The notes under the pieces are model-generated. The model made no database searches, was not told the DNA's origin, and was given only the letters and a program-made list of their open reading frames with translations. 64,000 bases of DNA, taken from positions 397,448 to 461,447 of the forward strand of contig JAGWHB010000001.1 of NCBI GenBank assembly GCA_028867035.1. The letters are read 5' to 3'. The position numbers and the translations under genes were made by a program. Positions 50,984-59,276 of the stretch are shown piece by piece (the first letter of the stretch is position 1; each line of letters opens with the position of its first letter). The DNA comes from Nitrososphaerota archaeon (GTDB lineage: Archaea; Thermoproteota; Nitrososphaeria; Nitrososphaerales; Gagatemarchaeaceae).

Positions 50984-52801
50984 TTGAATCTGCCGTGCGA
51001 CGAAATAGTTGATACCGACGTCGTCATAGTGGGGGCAGAATCGACGGGGACCACCGCCGCCAAGGTCTGTAGCACAGACCCCAACATCAGGATTGCAATT
51101 CTCACCAAGGGGCCGGAGGTCGGAAAGGTAGGTGCGACCATGCTCGCCCACGAACCTCTTTCGAGCTGCGTGATCGACTCGAAGAGCGCCCACGAGGTCA
51201 TCGGTCTCAAGCAGGGCGACCTCCGCGACGGACCCGATGCATTCCTGGAGGACATCGTGATGGCAGGGGACTACATGAGCGACCAGCGGCTCGCTCAGAT
51301 CGTCGTCACCGAGGCTCCGAAGGTGGCTAAGGAGATCACAGACTGGGGCTTCGAATGGAACTACGACGTAGTCGACAGGAGCCCGGGGCATAGGTTCCCG
51401 AGGGACTACTACGGAAAGCGCGGCTGGGGTCCCCAGTACCTCAGGCTGATGGCATCCCTGATCCGAGACAAGCCCAACGTCGCCTTCCACACGGAAACTA
51501 TGGCCCTGGACCTGGTCGTGAGCGAAGGAAGGCTTGCAGGGGTCACGGCCGTCGACATGAAGACCGGGGCCTTCGTCCTCTTCCGGTGCAGGGCGGTGAT
51601 ACTCGCCGCCGGTGGCGCCCAGAACGTCTACCCTCATGTCACCACCGGGAGGGAGCTGACGGGGGACGCCTACGCCGCGGCCTTCAGAGCAGGGGCCGAG
51701 CTGATGGACATGGAGTTCGTGAAGTTCAACATGGCCATAGTCTGGCCCGAAGGGGCTGCCAACGACCCCTTCGCTCTCCTGCAGACCTTCCGCCACACCT
51801 CCCGCTGGTACAATAGGCTGGGCCAGAGATTCATGGAGAAGTGGGACCCTGTCAACATGGAGAGGAACACAGAAGTGGGGAAGATAGCCGTGGCCACCGA
51901 AATTCTCGAGGGGAGGGGCGGGAAGCACGGCATTTACTACTCAATCAGGCACCTTCCGAAGAACCTGATCGACTACCAGAAGGAGTGGAGCAGGCTGAGG
52001 GGATGGGTTGACGCCTCGACCCATTACGACTACTCTCCGTACGTCGAAATGATGAAGGACGGGGTGGCACTGGAGGTGACCCTGGCCTGCCATTACAACG
52101 AAGGCGGGATCCGAATCGACGAGAAGTGCGCCACCAGCATCCCAGGGGTCTTCGCCGCGGGGGAGACCTCAGCTGGGGTTGACGGGGGCCGCCGCATCGC
52201 AGGAATGGCGCTAACCACAGCGTTCGTGCAGGGGTTTGTCGCGGCCGAAGAGTCCCTCGACTACCTCACGAAGGCATCTCGCCAGGAAGTCGACCCCCGC
52301 CGGCTGGAGGCTGTCAGACAGGTGTGGTACGCCCCGGCCAAGAACGACGCGGGGGTGAGCCCGGTGGAGGTCCGCAAGAGGATACAGGATGTGGCACAGA
52401 AGTATGCTTGGGTCGTAAGAAACAGGCAGGGGCTTCAGACGGCTCTGGAAGAGGTCACCCGGATCAGAGGGGACCTGGACAAGATGTGTCTGCAAACGAA
52501 GGGCCTGAACTACAACCTGGAGTTCATCGAGTCCCTCCAGGTGAGGAACATACTAGATTGCCTTGAGATGACTGCCACATCGGCACTGGTGAGGGAGGAG
52601 AGCAGGGGGGTGCATTATCGGTCAGACTTCCCGATGATGAACAACGACTCGTGGATGAAGAACGTAGTCCTGTCCAGAGGTGAAAACGGGCGAATAATCG
52701 TTAATAAGATACCGGTGGTCTCAACGAAGTTAGCACTTCCAAATGGCGTCAAGAAGTTCGGAGAATACATCACAAGGATTGACGGTTTTAAGGGTCAGTA
52801 G
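50984..52801 (+). CDS. FAD-dependent oxidoreductase, SdhA/FrdA/AprA-like
   Basis: A 605-residue flavoprotein of the succinate dehydrogenase/fumarate reductase superfamily. DVVIVGAESTGTTAA binds FAD, AVILAAGGAQNVYPHVT follows, RLGQRFMEKWDP matches the G-x-R-F segment, and GIRIDEKCATSIPGVFAAGE with GGRRIAGMAL is the C-terminal FAD block. I start it at TTG 50984 by the promoter; the frame extends upstream over the importer promoter and is not used. It overlaps the 2Fe-2S gene downstream, so they encode a two-subunit dehydrogenase. The substrate may be an organic acid or an amino acid. Confidence 0.88.
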   Translation: MNLPCDEIVDTDVVIVGAESTGTTAAKVCSTDPNIRIAILTKGPEVGKVGATMLAHEPLSSCVIDSKSAHEVIGLKQGDLRDGPDAFLEDIVMAGDYMSDQRLAQIVVTEAPKVAKEITDWGFEWNYDVVDRSPGHRFPRDYYGKRGWGPQYLRLMASLIRDKPNVAFHTETMALDLVVSEGRLAGVTAVDMKTGAFVLFRCRAVILAAGGAQNVYPHVTTGRELTGDAYAAAFRAGAELMDMEFVKFNMAIVWPEGAANDPFALLQTFRHTSRWYNRLGQRFMEKWDPVNMERNTEVGKIAVATEILEGRGGKHGIYYSIRHLPKNLIDYQKEWSRLRGWVDASTHYDYSPYVEMMKDGVALEVTLACHYNEGGIRIDEKCATSIPGVFAAGETSAGVDGGRRIAGMALTTAFVQGFVAAEESLDYLTKASRQEVDPRRLEAVRQVWYAPAKNDAGVSPVEVRKRIQDVAQKYAWVVRNRQGLQTALEEVTRIRGDLDKMCLQTKGLNYNLEFIESLQVRNILDCLEMTATSALVREESRGVHYRSDFPMMNNDSWMKNVVLSRGENGRIIVNKIPVVSTKLALPNGVKKFGEYITRIDGFKGQ

Positions 52802-53105
52802 GTTCAATCCTTCCTCGGACCCGACTCCCTGGTACAAGGAATATCGGATACCGAGGGCACTTGCGGAGCAGCACACGGTCCTTTCCCTGATTCAGTACAT
52901 CTACGACAACATCGACCACACGCTCGCCTTCCGCGGACCGTGCGGCAGAGGAGTCTGCGGGTCGTGCACCGTCAGGATGGACGGGAGGCCCGGGCTCAGC
53001 TGCATGCGCAGGGCCGATGCCGATGTCACCGTTGACCCCATGGCCCGGTTCCCCGTGCTGAGGGACCTCGTGGTGGACACTCGCCCGGTCACAAAGAGCG
53101 CCTGA
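52779..53105 (+). CDS. Short 2Fe-2S protein (SdhB/FrdB N-terminal type)
   Basis: A 108-residue protein equal to just the plant-type ferredoxin half of SdhB/FrdB: FRGPCGRGVCGSCTVRMDG and LSC give C-x4-C-x2-C-x11-C. The C-terminal 4Fe-4S/3Fe-4S half is absent. TTG 52779 is inside the 3' end of the flavoprotein gene, so translation is coupled. It would take electrons from the flavoprotein to an unknown acceptor. Confidence 0.85.
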   Translation: MTVLRVSRFNPSSDPTPWYKEYRIPRALAEQHTVLSLIQYIYDNIDHTLAFRGPCGRGVCGSCTVRMDGRPGLSCMRRADADVTVDPMARFPVLRDLVVDTRPVTKSA

Positions 53106-53111
53106 AAAGTT

Positions 53112-53125
53112 CGTCCACGTGGACG
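53112..53125. promoter_or_regulatory. 14-nt palindrome, second copy
   Basis: CGTCCACGTGGACG lies in the 28 nt between two convergent genes and equals the core of the palindrome at 30508-30523. Here it may be a regulator site or a 3'-end hairpin. Confidence 0.4.
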
Positions 53126-53133
53126 GCAACGGT

Positions 53134-54462
53134 TTACAGAGAGCTGAGAACGGTGTTCATCTTTACCACGAACTGATCTATCTGTTCCCGTTTTACTACC
53201 AACGGCGGGGATACCCGAATCATATTGCGGTGGATGCCGTTCCGGGCCACAAGAATCCCTTCGTCGAACATCATCTCCACCAGCTTCTGGGCCTTCTCTC
53301 CGTGTTGATTGCCGCTTGCATTAAGCTCCATGCAGAGGATGAGCCCGATTCCGCGTACTTCCTTCACTGCATCGTGCCTCCCTGAGACTTCGCGGAGCCG
53401 GGCCAGGAAGTACTCCCCCAGGGACGCCGCCCTCTTGACCAGCTTCTCCCTCTTAATCACCTTCAGCCCTTCCAGCCCGGCGACGCAGGATATGGGGTTC
53501 CCCGCGCTGGAGCTGTTGCAGTTTGGCTTCAGGTGGTCGTCGAGGACCTCCGCCCTTGAGACTATGACCCCCAGAGGCAGCGTGGCCCCCACGCCCTTCC
53601 CGAGGCAGACCACGTCTGGCTCAACTCCGAAGTGGTCGACGGCCAGGAACCTGCCCGTCTTTCCGAGGCCGGTGAACACCTCGTCGGCTATGGTCAGTAT
53701 CCCGTTCTTCTTGCAGATGCCGAAGATCTGCTGCCAAAACGCGGCCGAGGGAATCCGCAGGCCGGCCATCACCTCCACCGGCTCGAATATGGTGGCCGCG
53801 ACTTCGTCGGGGCTGGCCACGGTATCGAGCATCTCCCTGAACTTCTCTATGCAGTAGGCTTCGTGCTTCTCCTTGTCCCTCCCGTCTCTTGACTCGGGGT
53901 AGGGGGCTGTGACCGTCCCGTCCCTGCTAGGGGTCCTGTGCGCCGCAAGCCAGGGCTCGATGCCGTTGACCGCCAGGGTGGCCCCCGTGAACCCGTGGTA
54001 GCCTCCCGAGAAGCTGATAATCATGTTGCGCTTGGTATAGGCGCGGGCCAGCCCGAGAGCGTAGTCGCAGGCTTCGGCTCCGCTCGAGCAATAGGCGACC
54101 TTTCCGTGGCCGTTGAGCCTTCCGGGCATGTGCGATTTCAGCTCCTCGGCGAAGAGGACACGAGGTTCCACCATCGTCCACCCTGGCACACCTCCAACAA
54201 GGAGGTCGGCGGCGCGCTCGGTCACGACCTTCACAATTTCCGGGTGAGAGTGCCCCAGCAGAACCATGGAGTTGCCGAAGTCCAGGAACTTCTTGCCAGT
54301 GACGTCGGTTATCTGGAGTCCCTTTGCGGAGCTGGCGATCAGGTTCCTCGAGCGCTGCTTTTCGAAGACCGCCTCGACGGACAGAGCCCGCAGATACCGC
54401 TTCTGAAGCGACTGTTTCTTCCGGAGAAGCAATACGTCAGAAGCCAACGATGCAAGAAACAC
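53134..54462 (-). CDS. Class III aminotransferase
   Basis: A 442-residue PLP enzyme like glutamate-1-semialdehyde aminomutase and omega-amino-acid transaminases. TIADEVFTGLGKTGRF holds the Asp that binds the PLP nitrogen, and CLGKGVGATLPLG the Schiff-base lysine. An N-terminal SSAKGLQITDVTGKKFLDF is usual. The start is GTG 54462 or TTG 54447; the latter better fits a GTTTATCTA box near 54477. Possible substrates include gamma-aminobutyrate or beta-amino acids. Confidence 0.9.
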   Translation of the reverse strand: MFLASLASDVLLLRKKQSLQKRYLRALSVEAVFEKQRSRNLIASSAKGLQITDVTGKKFLDFGNSMVLLGHSHPEIVKVVTERAADLLVGGVPGWTMVEPRVLFAEELKSHMPGRLNGHGKVAYCSSGAEACDYALGLARAYTKRNMIISFSGGYHGFTGATLAVNGIEPWLAAHRTPSRDGTVTAPYPESRDGRDKEKHEAYCIEKFREMLDTVASPDEVAATIFEPVEVMAGLRIPSAAFWQQIFGICKKNGILTIADEVFTGLGKTGRFLAVDHFGVEPDVVCLGKGVGATLPLGVIVSRAEVLDDHLKPNCNSSSAGNPISCVAGLEGLKVIKREKLVKRAASLGEYFLARLREVSGRHDAVKEVRGIGLILCMELNASGNQHGEKAQKLVEMMFDEGILVARNGIHRNMIRVSPPLVVKREQIDQFVVKMNTVLSSL

Positions 54463-54502
54463 TGGTCTGCTTAGATAAACGTATACAGATTGCGGGGGCT
54501 GG

Positions 54503-55738
54503 TCAGACGGGACTGGCCGTACCAGTCTTCGCTAGTGTGTTCTTCAATATCTCGTCGAGTTCTGATTCCGTGACCAGCCCCTTCTTGGAGATGGATACAG
54601 ATTTCACCCGCTCAAGTATCTCCTTCACCTGTTCGTCGGTAGCCGTCAGCCCTCTCTTGCGGAGCGCGAACAGGATGGAGTATTTCCCACTCTTCTTCCC
54701 CAGAACTATCTCCGTCTCACCGGCGAACCAGGCCGGGTCCATGAGCTCAAGCTCCCTGGCGACGTCCGGCATCTTGTAGTACCGCTCGACGACCATCCCG
54801 CTCTCCCTCCTGAATATGTTCTTGCCGAAGACCGGCTTGTTGACTGCCAGTCCAATCCCTGAGCGTTCCGCGACGACCTTCGACAGCTCGTAGAGTCTGT
54901 CGATGTTCACTCCACAGTCAATGCCATAGAGGAGCTTCAGGGCGAACACCGCCTCTTCGAGGGCGACGTTTCCGGCCCCTTCGCCGATGCCGTTCACCGC
55001 CAGGTGCGCGCACTTGGCGCCGGCTGCCAGCCCGCCGATGGTATTGGCCACCCCGACGCCGAGGGTGTTGTGACAGTGGACCTCCAGTTGGGTCTTCGTC
55101 GCGCTCCGTACGGTCCTCACCAGGTGGGAGAATCCCTCAGGGGACGCGCCCCCTACGGTATCGACTATGGCGAGCCTGTCCGCGTGGGCGGCCTCACCCG
55201 CTCTGGCCATAGTCATCACCGAGTCCAGCGTGGTGCGGGTGGTGTCGTATGGAAAGAACACTACGAACAGACCCAACCCCTTGGCGTATTCTATCACGCC
55301 CACCGCGTTCTCCGCAGCCTTCTCCACTGTCAGGCCCAGAACCTTCAGCCTCTGTGACAGCGCCGGGATCTCCAAGACCACGGCGTCCACCCCGCAGGCC
55401 ACTGACGCGTCCACATCTTCCTTCCTGACCCTGCAGAAGGCGAAGACGCGGGACTTCGTCACCCCCTTCACTATCTCCTTCACCGCCTCCCTGTCGTCTT
55501 CCGAGACGGCCGGCATGCCGGCTTCTATCCTGTGAACCCCTGCTCCGTCCAGGGCCATCGCGATCTCAACCTTCTCCTTCCTGGTGAACACCACCCCCGG
55601 GGTCTGCTCGCCATCCCGGAGGGTGACGTCATGGAGCTCGATGCCCTCCTGGAACGCGAACTTCTTCGTCACCTCAGGGTCGAAGTTGTAGTGGCTGGTC
55701 CACCACCTGTCCGTCTTCCAACTCTGCGTTTCATCCAA
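54503..55738 (-). CDS. HMGL-family acyltransferase/lyase (homocitrate/isopropylmalate-synthase-like)
   Basis: A 411-residue TIM-barrel enzyme of the DRE-TIM/HMGL group. HDVTLRDGEQTPGV holds the Arg-Asp pair and LEVHCHNTLGVGVANTI the HxH metal ligands; VNGIGEGAGNV is conserved in homocitrate and isopropylmalate synthases. It condenses acetyl-CoA with a 2-oxo acid, or splits such a product. TTG 55738 follows a GAGGAGG block by about 11 nt. It lies 32 nt after the aldehyde dehydrogenase gene and probably shares its mRNA. Confidence 0.87.
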   Translation of the reverse strand: MDETQSWKTDRWWTSHYNFDPEVTKKFAFQEGIELHDVTLRDGEQTPGVVFTRKEKVEIAMALDGAGVHRIEAGMPAVSEDDREAVKEIVKGVTKSRVFAFCRVRKEDVDASVACGVDAVVLEIPALSQRLKVLGLTVEKAAENAVGVIEYAKGLGLFVVFFPYDTTRTTLDSVMTMARAGEAAHADRLAIVDTVGGASPEGFSHLVRTVRSATKTQLEVHCHNTLGVGVANTIGGLAAGAKCAHLAVNGIGEGAGNVALEEAVFALKLLYGIDCGVNIDRLYELSKVVAERSGIGLAVNKPVFGKNIFRRESGMVVERYYKMPDVARELELMDPAWFAGETEIVLGKKSGKYSILFALRKRGLTATDEQVKEILERVKSVSISKKGLVTESELDEILKNTLAKTGTASPV

Positions 55739-55770
55739 GCGATTCCATCCTCCTCGCAGGCTCCCGGCCG

Positions 55771-57294
55771 TCAGCTCCTCATCGCGAACGGGTCGCGCAT
55801 GCTCCCGGTGTGCTGTACCCATACGCTCTTGGTCTGGAGGAACTCCCTCATGGCGTCCATCCCGTTCTCTCTTCCGTAGCCGCTCTGCTTGTAACCGCCG
55901 AAGGGGACCGAGTACGAAATCGTCCTGTATGTGTTAATCCAGACCGTCCCTGCCTGGAGCGCCCTTGCCACCCGATGGGCCCTCCCCAGATCCCTAGTCC
56001 AGATCCCTGCGGCCAACCCGAACTCGGTGTCGTTGGCGATCTGGACCGCTTCGTCTTCGTTCTGGAAGGTGATCAGGCTCAGGACCGGGCCGAAAACTTC
56101 CTCCCTCGCTATCCTCGACCTGTTGTCTGTCTTGAACACCGTGGGCTGAACGAAGAACCCCCGCCTGAGGGCCGGGGATTCGGGCCTTCCTCCTCCCCAG
56201 AGAAGGACGCCTTCCTTCTTCCCCAACTCGATGTAGCTGCTCACCTTGGTGAGCTGGTCCTTGCTCGCCAGGGGCCCGACCTCGGTCTCTTCGTCGAGCG
56301 GGTCCCCAAGTTTCAGCCTCGAAGTCCTGTCGACGAGCCTTGAGACGACGTCTTCGTACACCCCCTCTTGGACCAAGGCCCGGGACCCCGCGACGCATGA
56401 CTGACCAGCTGCGGAGAAGATGCCGGCCACTATGCCGTCCACAGCGTGAGCCAGGTCAGCGTCGTCGAACACTATGTTGGGGGACTTGCCTCCCAACTCC
56501 AGCGTGGTGGGGACCAGGTGATCTGCTGCCCTGCTTGCCACCGACTTCCCCGAGCTCGTCCCTCCGGTGAAGGCGACCTTGGCCACGACGGGGTGTCCGA
56601 CCAGTGCGTCTCCTGCGGTCGACCCCGACCCGGTGACCACGTTGACCACGCCCGGCGGGAAGCCTGCCTCCTCGAAGAGTGAGGCGAACCGAAGAACCGA
56701 CACCGGGGCGAAGGAAGACGGTTTCAGGACCACCGTGTTCCCCGCGGCGATGGCAGGCGCAAGGCTGTACACAGAGATCAGCAGGGGGGAGTTCCAGGGC
56801 GCGACCACGGCGACGACCCCGAGCGGCTCCCTGAGTGTGTAGGTGAAGATGCCCTCCATCTCTACCGGCACCACTTCACCCTGTATCTTGTCGGCCAGAC
56901 CCCCGAAGTAGTAGAACCAGCTGGAGAAAGACCCCATCTGGGCCCTCGTCTCTCTGATTACTTTGCCATTGCACATGGTCTCGAGCCTTGCCAGCTCGTC
57001 CGCGTTCTTCTCCAGCATCTCCCCGAACTTCCACATCAGCCTTCCACGCCAGCTCGGCTTCATCTGCCTCCATCCCGGGTCGTCAAACGCCCTTCGGGCA
57101 GCTGTCACAGCCATGTTCACCTGCGCCGCGCTGGCTTCCGCGATCTCCGCCCACACCTCACCGGTGTAGGGGTTCACCACGGGGATGAGCCTGCCGGGCT
57201 CAGCGTCCACCCACTTCCCGCCGACGTAGAGGCCGTACCTCTTGATCTCCCTCGACCTTTGAGCTTCTGATTTGGCCGGCAAGGGAATGTTCAC
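55771..57294 (-). CDS. NAD(P)-dependent aldehyde dehydrogenase
   Basis: A 507-residue ALDH. FTGGTSSGKSVA binds NAD, TLELGGKSPNIVF holds the general base Glu, and SAAGQSCVAGSR the catalytic Cys; VFGPVLSLITF and PFGGYKQSGYGREN are typical. It oxidises an aldehyde to an acid. GTG 57294 or TTG 57282 is the start, behind a GTTTTTATCG box near 57313. It is followed by the HMGL-family gene. Confidence 0.93.
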   Translation of the reverse strand: MNIPLPAKSEAQRSREIKRYGLYVGGKWVDAEPGRLIPVVNPYTGEVWAEIAEASAAQVNMAVTAARRAFDDPGWRQMKPSWRGRLMWKFGEMLEKNADELARLETMCNGKVIRETRAQMGSFSSWFYYFGGLADKIQGEVVPVEMEGIFTYTLREPLGVVAVVAPWNSPLLISVYSLAPAIAAGNTVVLKPSSFAPVSVLRFASLFEEAGFPPGVVNVVTGSGSTAGDALVGHPVVAKVAFTGGTSSGKSVASRAADHLVPTTLELGGKSPNIVFDDADLAHAVDGIVAGIFSAAGQSCVAGSRALVQEGVYEDVVSRLVDRTSRLKLGDPLDEETEVGPLASKDQLTKVSSYIELGKKEGVLLWGGGRPESPALRRGFFVQPTVFKTDNRSRIAREEVFGPVLSLITFQNEDEAVQIANDTEFGLAAGIWTRDLGRAHRVARALQAGTVWINTYRTISYSVPFGGYKQSGYGRENGMDAMREFLQTKSVWVQHTGSMRDPFAMRS

Positions 57295-57340
57295 GAACCC
57301 TCGGATTCGATAAAAACCTGACGCCCGGGGTGAGTTCGAG

Positions 57341-58279
57341 CTAGGAGAAAGTCGGCAGGTCAGCATTCCTTCTCATGGCGCGGCTTACCTTCACCTGTGC
57401 AGAGACGAAGTCGTCCAGGACCTGATGCACTTTGTACCTCTCGTTGACCAGGAACGACCTGAATCCGCTGTACTTCGTCTTCTCTACGGTACCCGCGCAG
57501 CTGTCGAGATAGGACATCACATACCTGAGAGCGACCTCACTCGTCCTTATAATCTGGTCCACATCTGACTCGTCCTCCTGGTCGTTGCGCAGGCTCTGGT
57601 ATTCGTCGACCGGCACTCCCCCCCGCCGCCTCCCTTCTCTTCCACACTTTGGCTTCGATTCCTTTTCTACGCGGGCCAGCTCGTGCAGTTCCTTAACCGT
57701 GAGATGCTGCTCTGTCGCCAAAGCCTCGAGCCTGCGGGTGGCCTCCGGGTCGCCTACCCAGGCGAGCTCCTCGCCCTGGCTCGGTGAAAGTTCCTTTCCC
57801 ACCTTCGCGAGGACGTCGCCGGGAAGCTCAAGAAGCCGCATCCTGTGGGCGATGTACTCCTCGCTCTTGCCGACTTTCTTGGCTAGCGTCCGGCGAGCTC
57901 CCCATTTGTACACGTCGACGTACTGCCGGAAGGCCATCGCCTCCTCGGCCGGGTCTAGCGCTCTCCTCTGCAGGTTCTCTGCCAGCGCCAGTTCGAACGA
58001 TTCCTTGTCCGAGACATCGAGCACCTTGCACGGGATGCTGTCGGCTCCAATTCTTCGAAGCGCTTCCAGGCGCCTGTGCCCAGAGATGACCTCGAGGCCA
58101 GCCCCTCCTTCGGAGCGCCTGGCGACTATGGGGTGCAGAAGACCGAGCCTGGCAATCGATTCCTCAAGGGCGCCGATCTCCCTGTCTTCAACCCTGAGCC
58201 GAAGCTTGTTGGGCCTGAGCCTTCCAAGCCTAACGTGGGTAATTCTCTCGGAGCTGTGCGTCGCCTCCTGGATCGCCAC
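57341..58279 (-). CDS. ParB-like nuclease-fold/DNA-binding protein
   Basis: A 312-residue ParB/RepB-family protein. The N-terminal domain has LGLLHPIVAR, ISGHRRLEALRRIG (the GxxRxxA-like box) and ALAENLQRRALDPAEEA; a helix-turn-helix near residues 130-155 (RTLAKKVGKSEEYIAHRMRL) follows. No ParA gene is nearby. In archaea, such orphan ParB-like proteins may act in chromosome organisation or regulation. GTG 58279 is 26 nt after the GATATATGTA box. Confidence 0.85.
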   Translation of the reverse strand: MAIQEATHSSERITHVRLGRLRPNKLRLRVEDREIGALEESIARLGLLHPIVARRSEGGAGLEVISGHRRLEALRRIGADSIPCKVLDVSDKESFELALAENLQRRALDPAEEAMAFRQYVDVYKWGARRTLAKKVGKSEEYIAHRMRLLELPGDVLAKVGKELSPSQGEELAWVGDPEATRRLEALATEQHLTVKELHELARVEKESKPKCGREGRRRGGVPVDEYQSLRNDQEDESDVDQIIRTSEVALRYVMSYLDSCAGTVEKTKYSGFRSFLVNERYKVHQVLDDFVSAQVKVSRAMRRNADLPTFS

Positions 58280-58300
58280 AGACCCGAACCTGGCCGGGCG

Positions 58301-58310
58301 GGATATATGT
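58301..58310 (-). promoter_or_regulatory. TATA-like box of the ParB-like gene
   Basis: GATATATGTA (plus; TACATATATC on minus) is centred about 26 nt before GTG 58279. Confidence 0.55.
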
Positions 58311-58333
58311 AAGTAAGTAGTATGTCCAATTTA

Positions 58334-59197
58334 CTACAATCTCCCGGTGGCGCCGCTCTGGCGTCTGCTGCCCGTCCCCTGCAGCGTCGCTGGGGTCGAG
58401 GCCGCCCAGAGGTGTTCAAAGAAGATGGCTATTATGCGAGCGATCTTCTCGTCCTTGACTAGGAGGTATCTGTCGACTGTGGACTCCTTCGTCATGTCAG
58501 TGTCGTTGAAGACAGCGCTGAATAGCAGTGCCGACCGGTCGACCACCAGCAGCCTCATGGATGACTCCGTCGAATGCCTCAACTCAAAGTGCTCCAGGCA
58601 GAACCGGATCACCTTGCGGGGCACCTTCGACAGGTCAGAGATGATCCGAATTTTCACCCCACGCTCTGAACACAGCTTGTACTCGTCCAGGACCCCGAAC
58701 TTGTAATTCCGCACGAGCCCGGTCGACGAGACCACTCTCAGTATCTCCTCGTTCGCCGTCCGGACGAGCCTCTTCGCCTCCTCGTACCCCTTGCTTCTCC
58801 CCGCGATCAGCTTGTAGACGTCACGGCCTTCACCGTGCGAAGCGTCGGCACGGGTCCTCATCAGAACCTTCAGCTGAGGGAGCAGAGTGGCCTTCATCGC
58901 CGACAGTCTGTTCATCTCTCCCTTCTTCGCCTCGGTGATGGCGTCCAACACGAATTCCGGGTCGGACGCCTCGTACAGGGATGGTCTCCCGAGCTGGACG
59001 TTCACGAAGCCCAGCCTCGTCAGCTCTTCGAGCCGCTTGTATACGTCCACCCTGTGAATTCCTGACGCCTTCGAGAGCGTGTTCGCAGATGACTCGCCGT
59101 TGCCCAGGAGCGCGACATAGGTCTTGGCTGTGGCGCGATTGAGGCCGAACTTCTCTAGTTCCTGCGAAAGCCTGCTTGCGCTCTCTGAGAACGACAT
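58334..59197 (-). CDS. TrmB-type transcriptional regulator
   Basis: A 287-residue regulator with an N-terminal TrmB-like winged helix: LSQELEKFGLNRATAKTYVA and SKASGIHRVDVYKRLEELTR, followed by a GFVNVQLGRPSLYEA wing. The C-terminal PLD-like domain (KGYEEAKRLVRTANEEILRV...) binds ligands in this family. Such archaeal proteins control sugar or amino-acid metabolism. ATG 59197 is about 29 nt after TGTTATATAC. Confidence 0.87.
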   Translation of the reverse strand: MSFSESASRLSQELEKFGLNRATAKTYVALLGNGESSANTLSKASGIHRVDVYKRLEELTRLGFVNVQLGRPSLYEASDPEFVLDAITEAKKGEMNRLSAMKATLLPQLKVLMRTRADASHGEGRDVYKLIAGRSKGYEEAKRLVRTANEEILRVVSSTGLVRNYKFGVLDEYKLCSERGVKIRIISDLSKVPRKVIRFCLEHFELRHSTESSMRLLVVDRSALLFSAVFNDTDMTKESTVDRYLLVKDEKIARIIAIFFEHLWAASTPATLQGTGSRRQSGATGRL

Positions 59198-59220
59198 GCT
59201 GGTCGACGACCTCCCTTCGG

Positions 59221-59230
59221 TGTTATATAC
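59221..59230 (-). promoter_or_regulatory. TATA-like box of the TrmB-type gene
   Basis: TGTTATATAC (plus; GTATATAACA on minus) is centred about 29 nt before ATG 59197. Confidence 0.5.
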
Positions 59231-59276
59231 GGTGCGGAGCACGAAGCCCGAGGCAATACCTCCGCGGCACCCCTAC

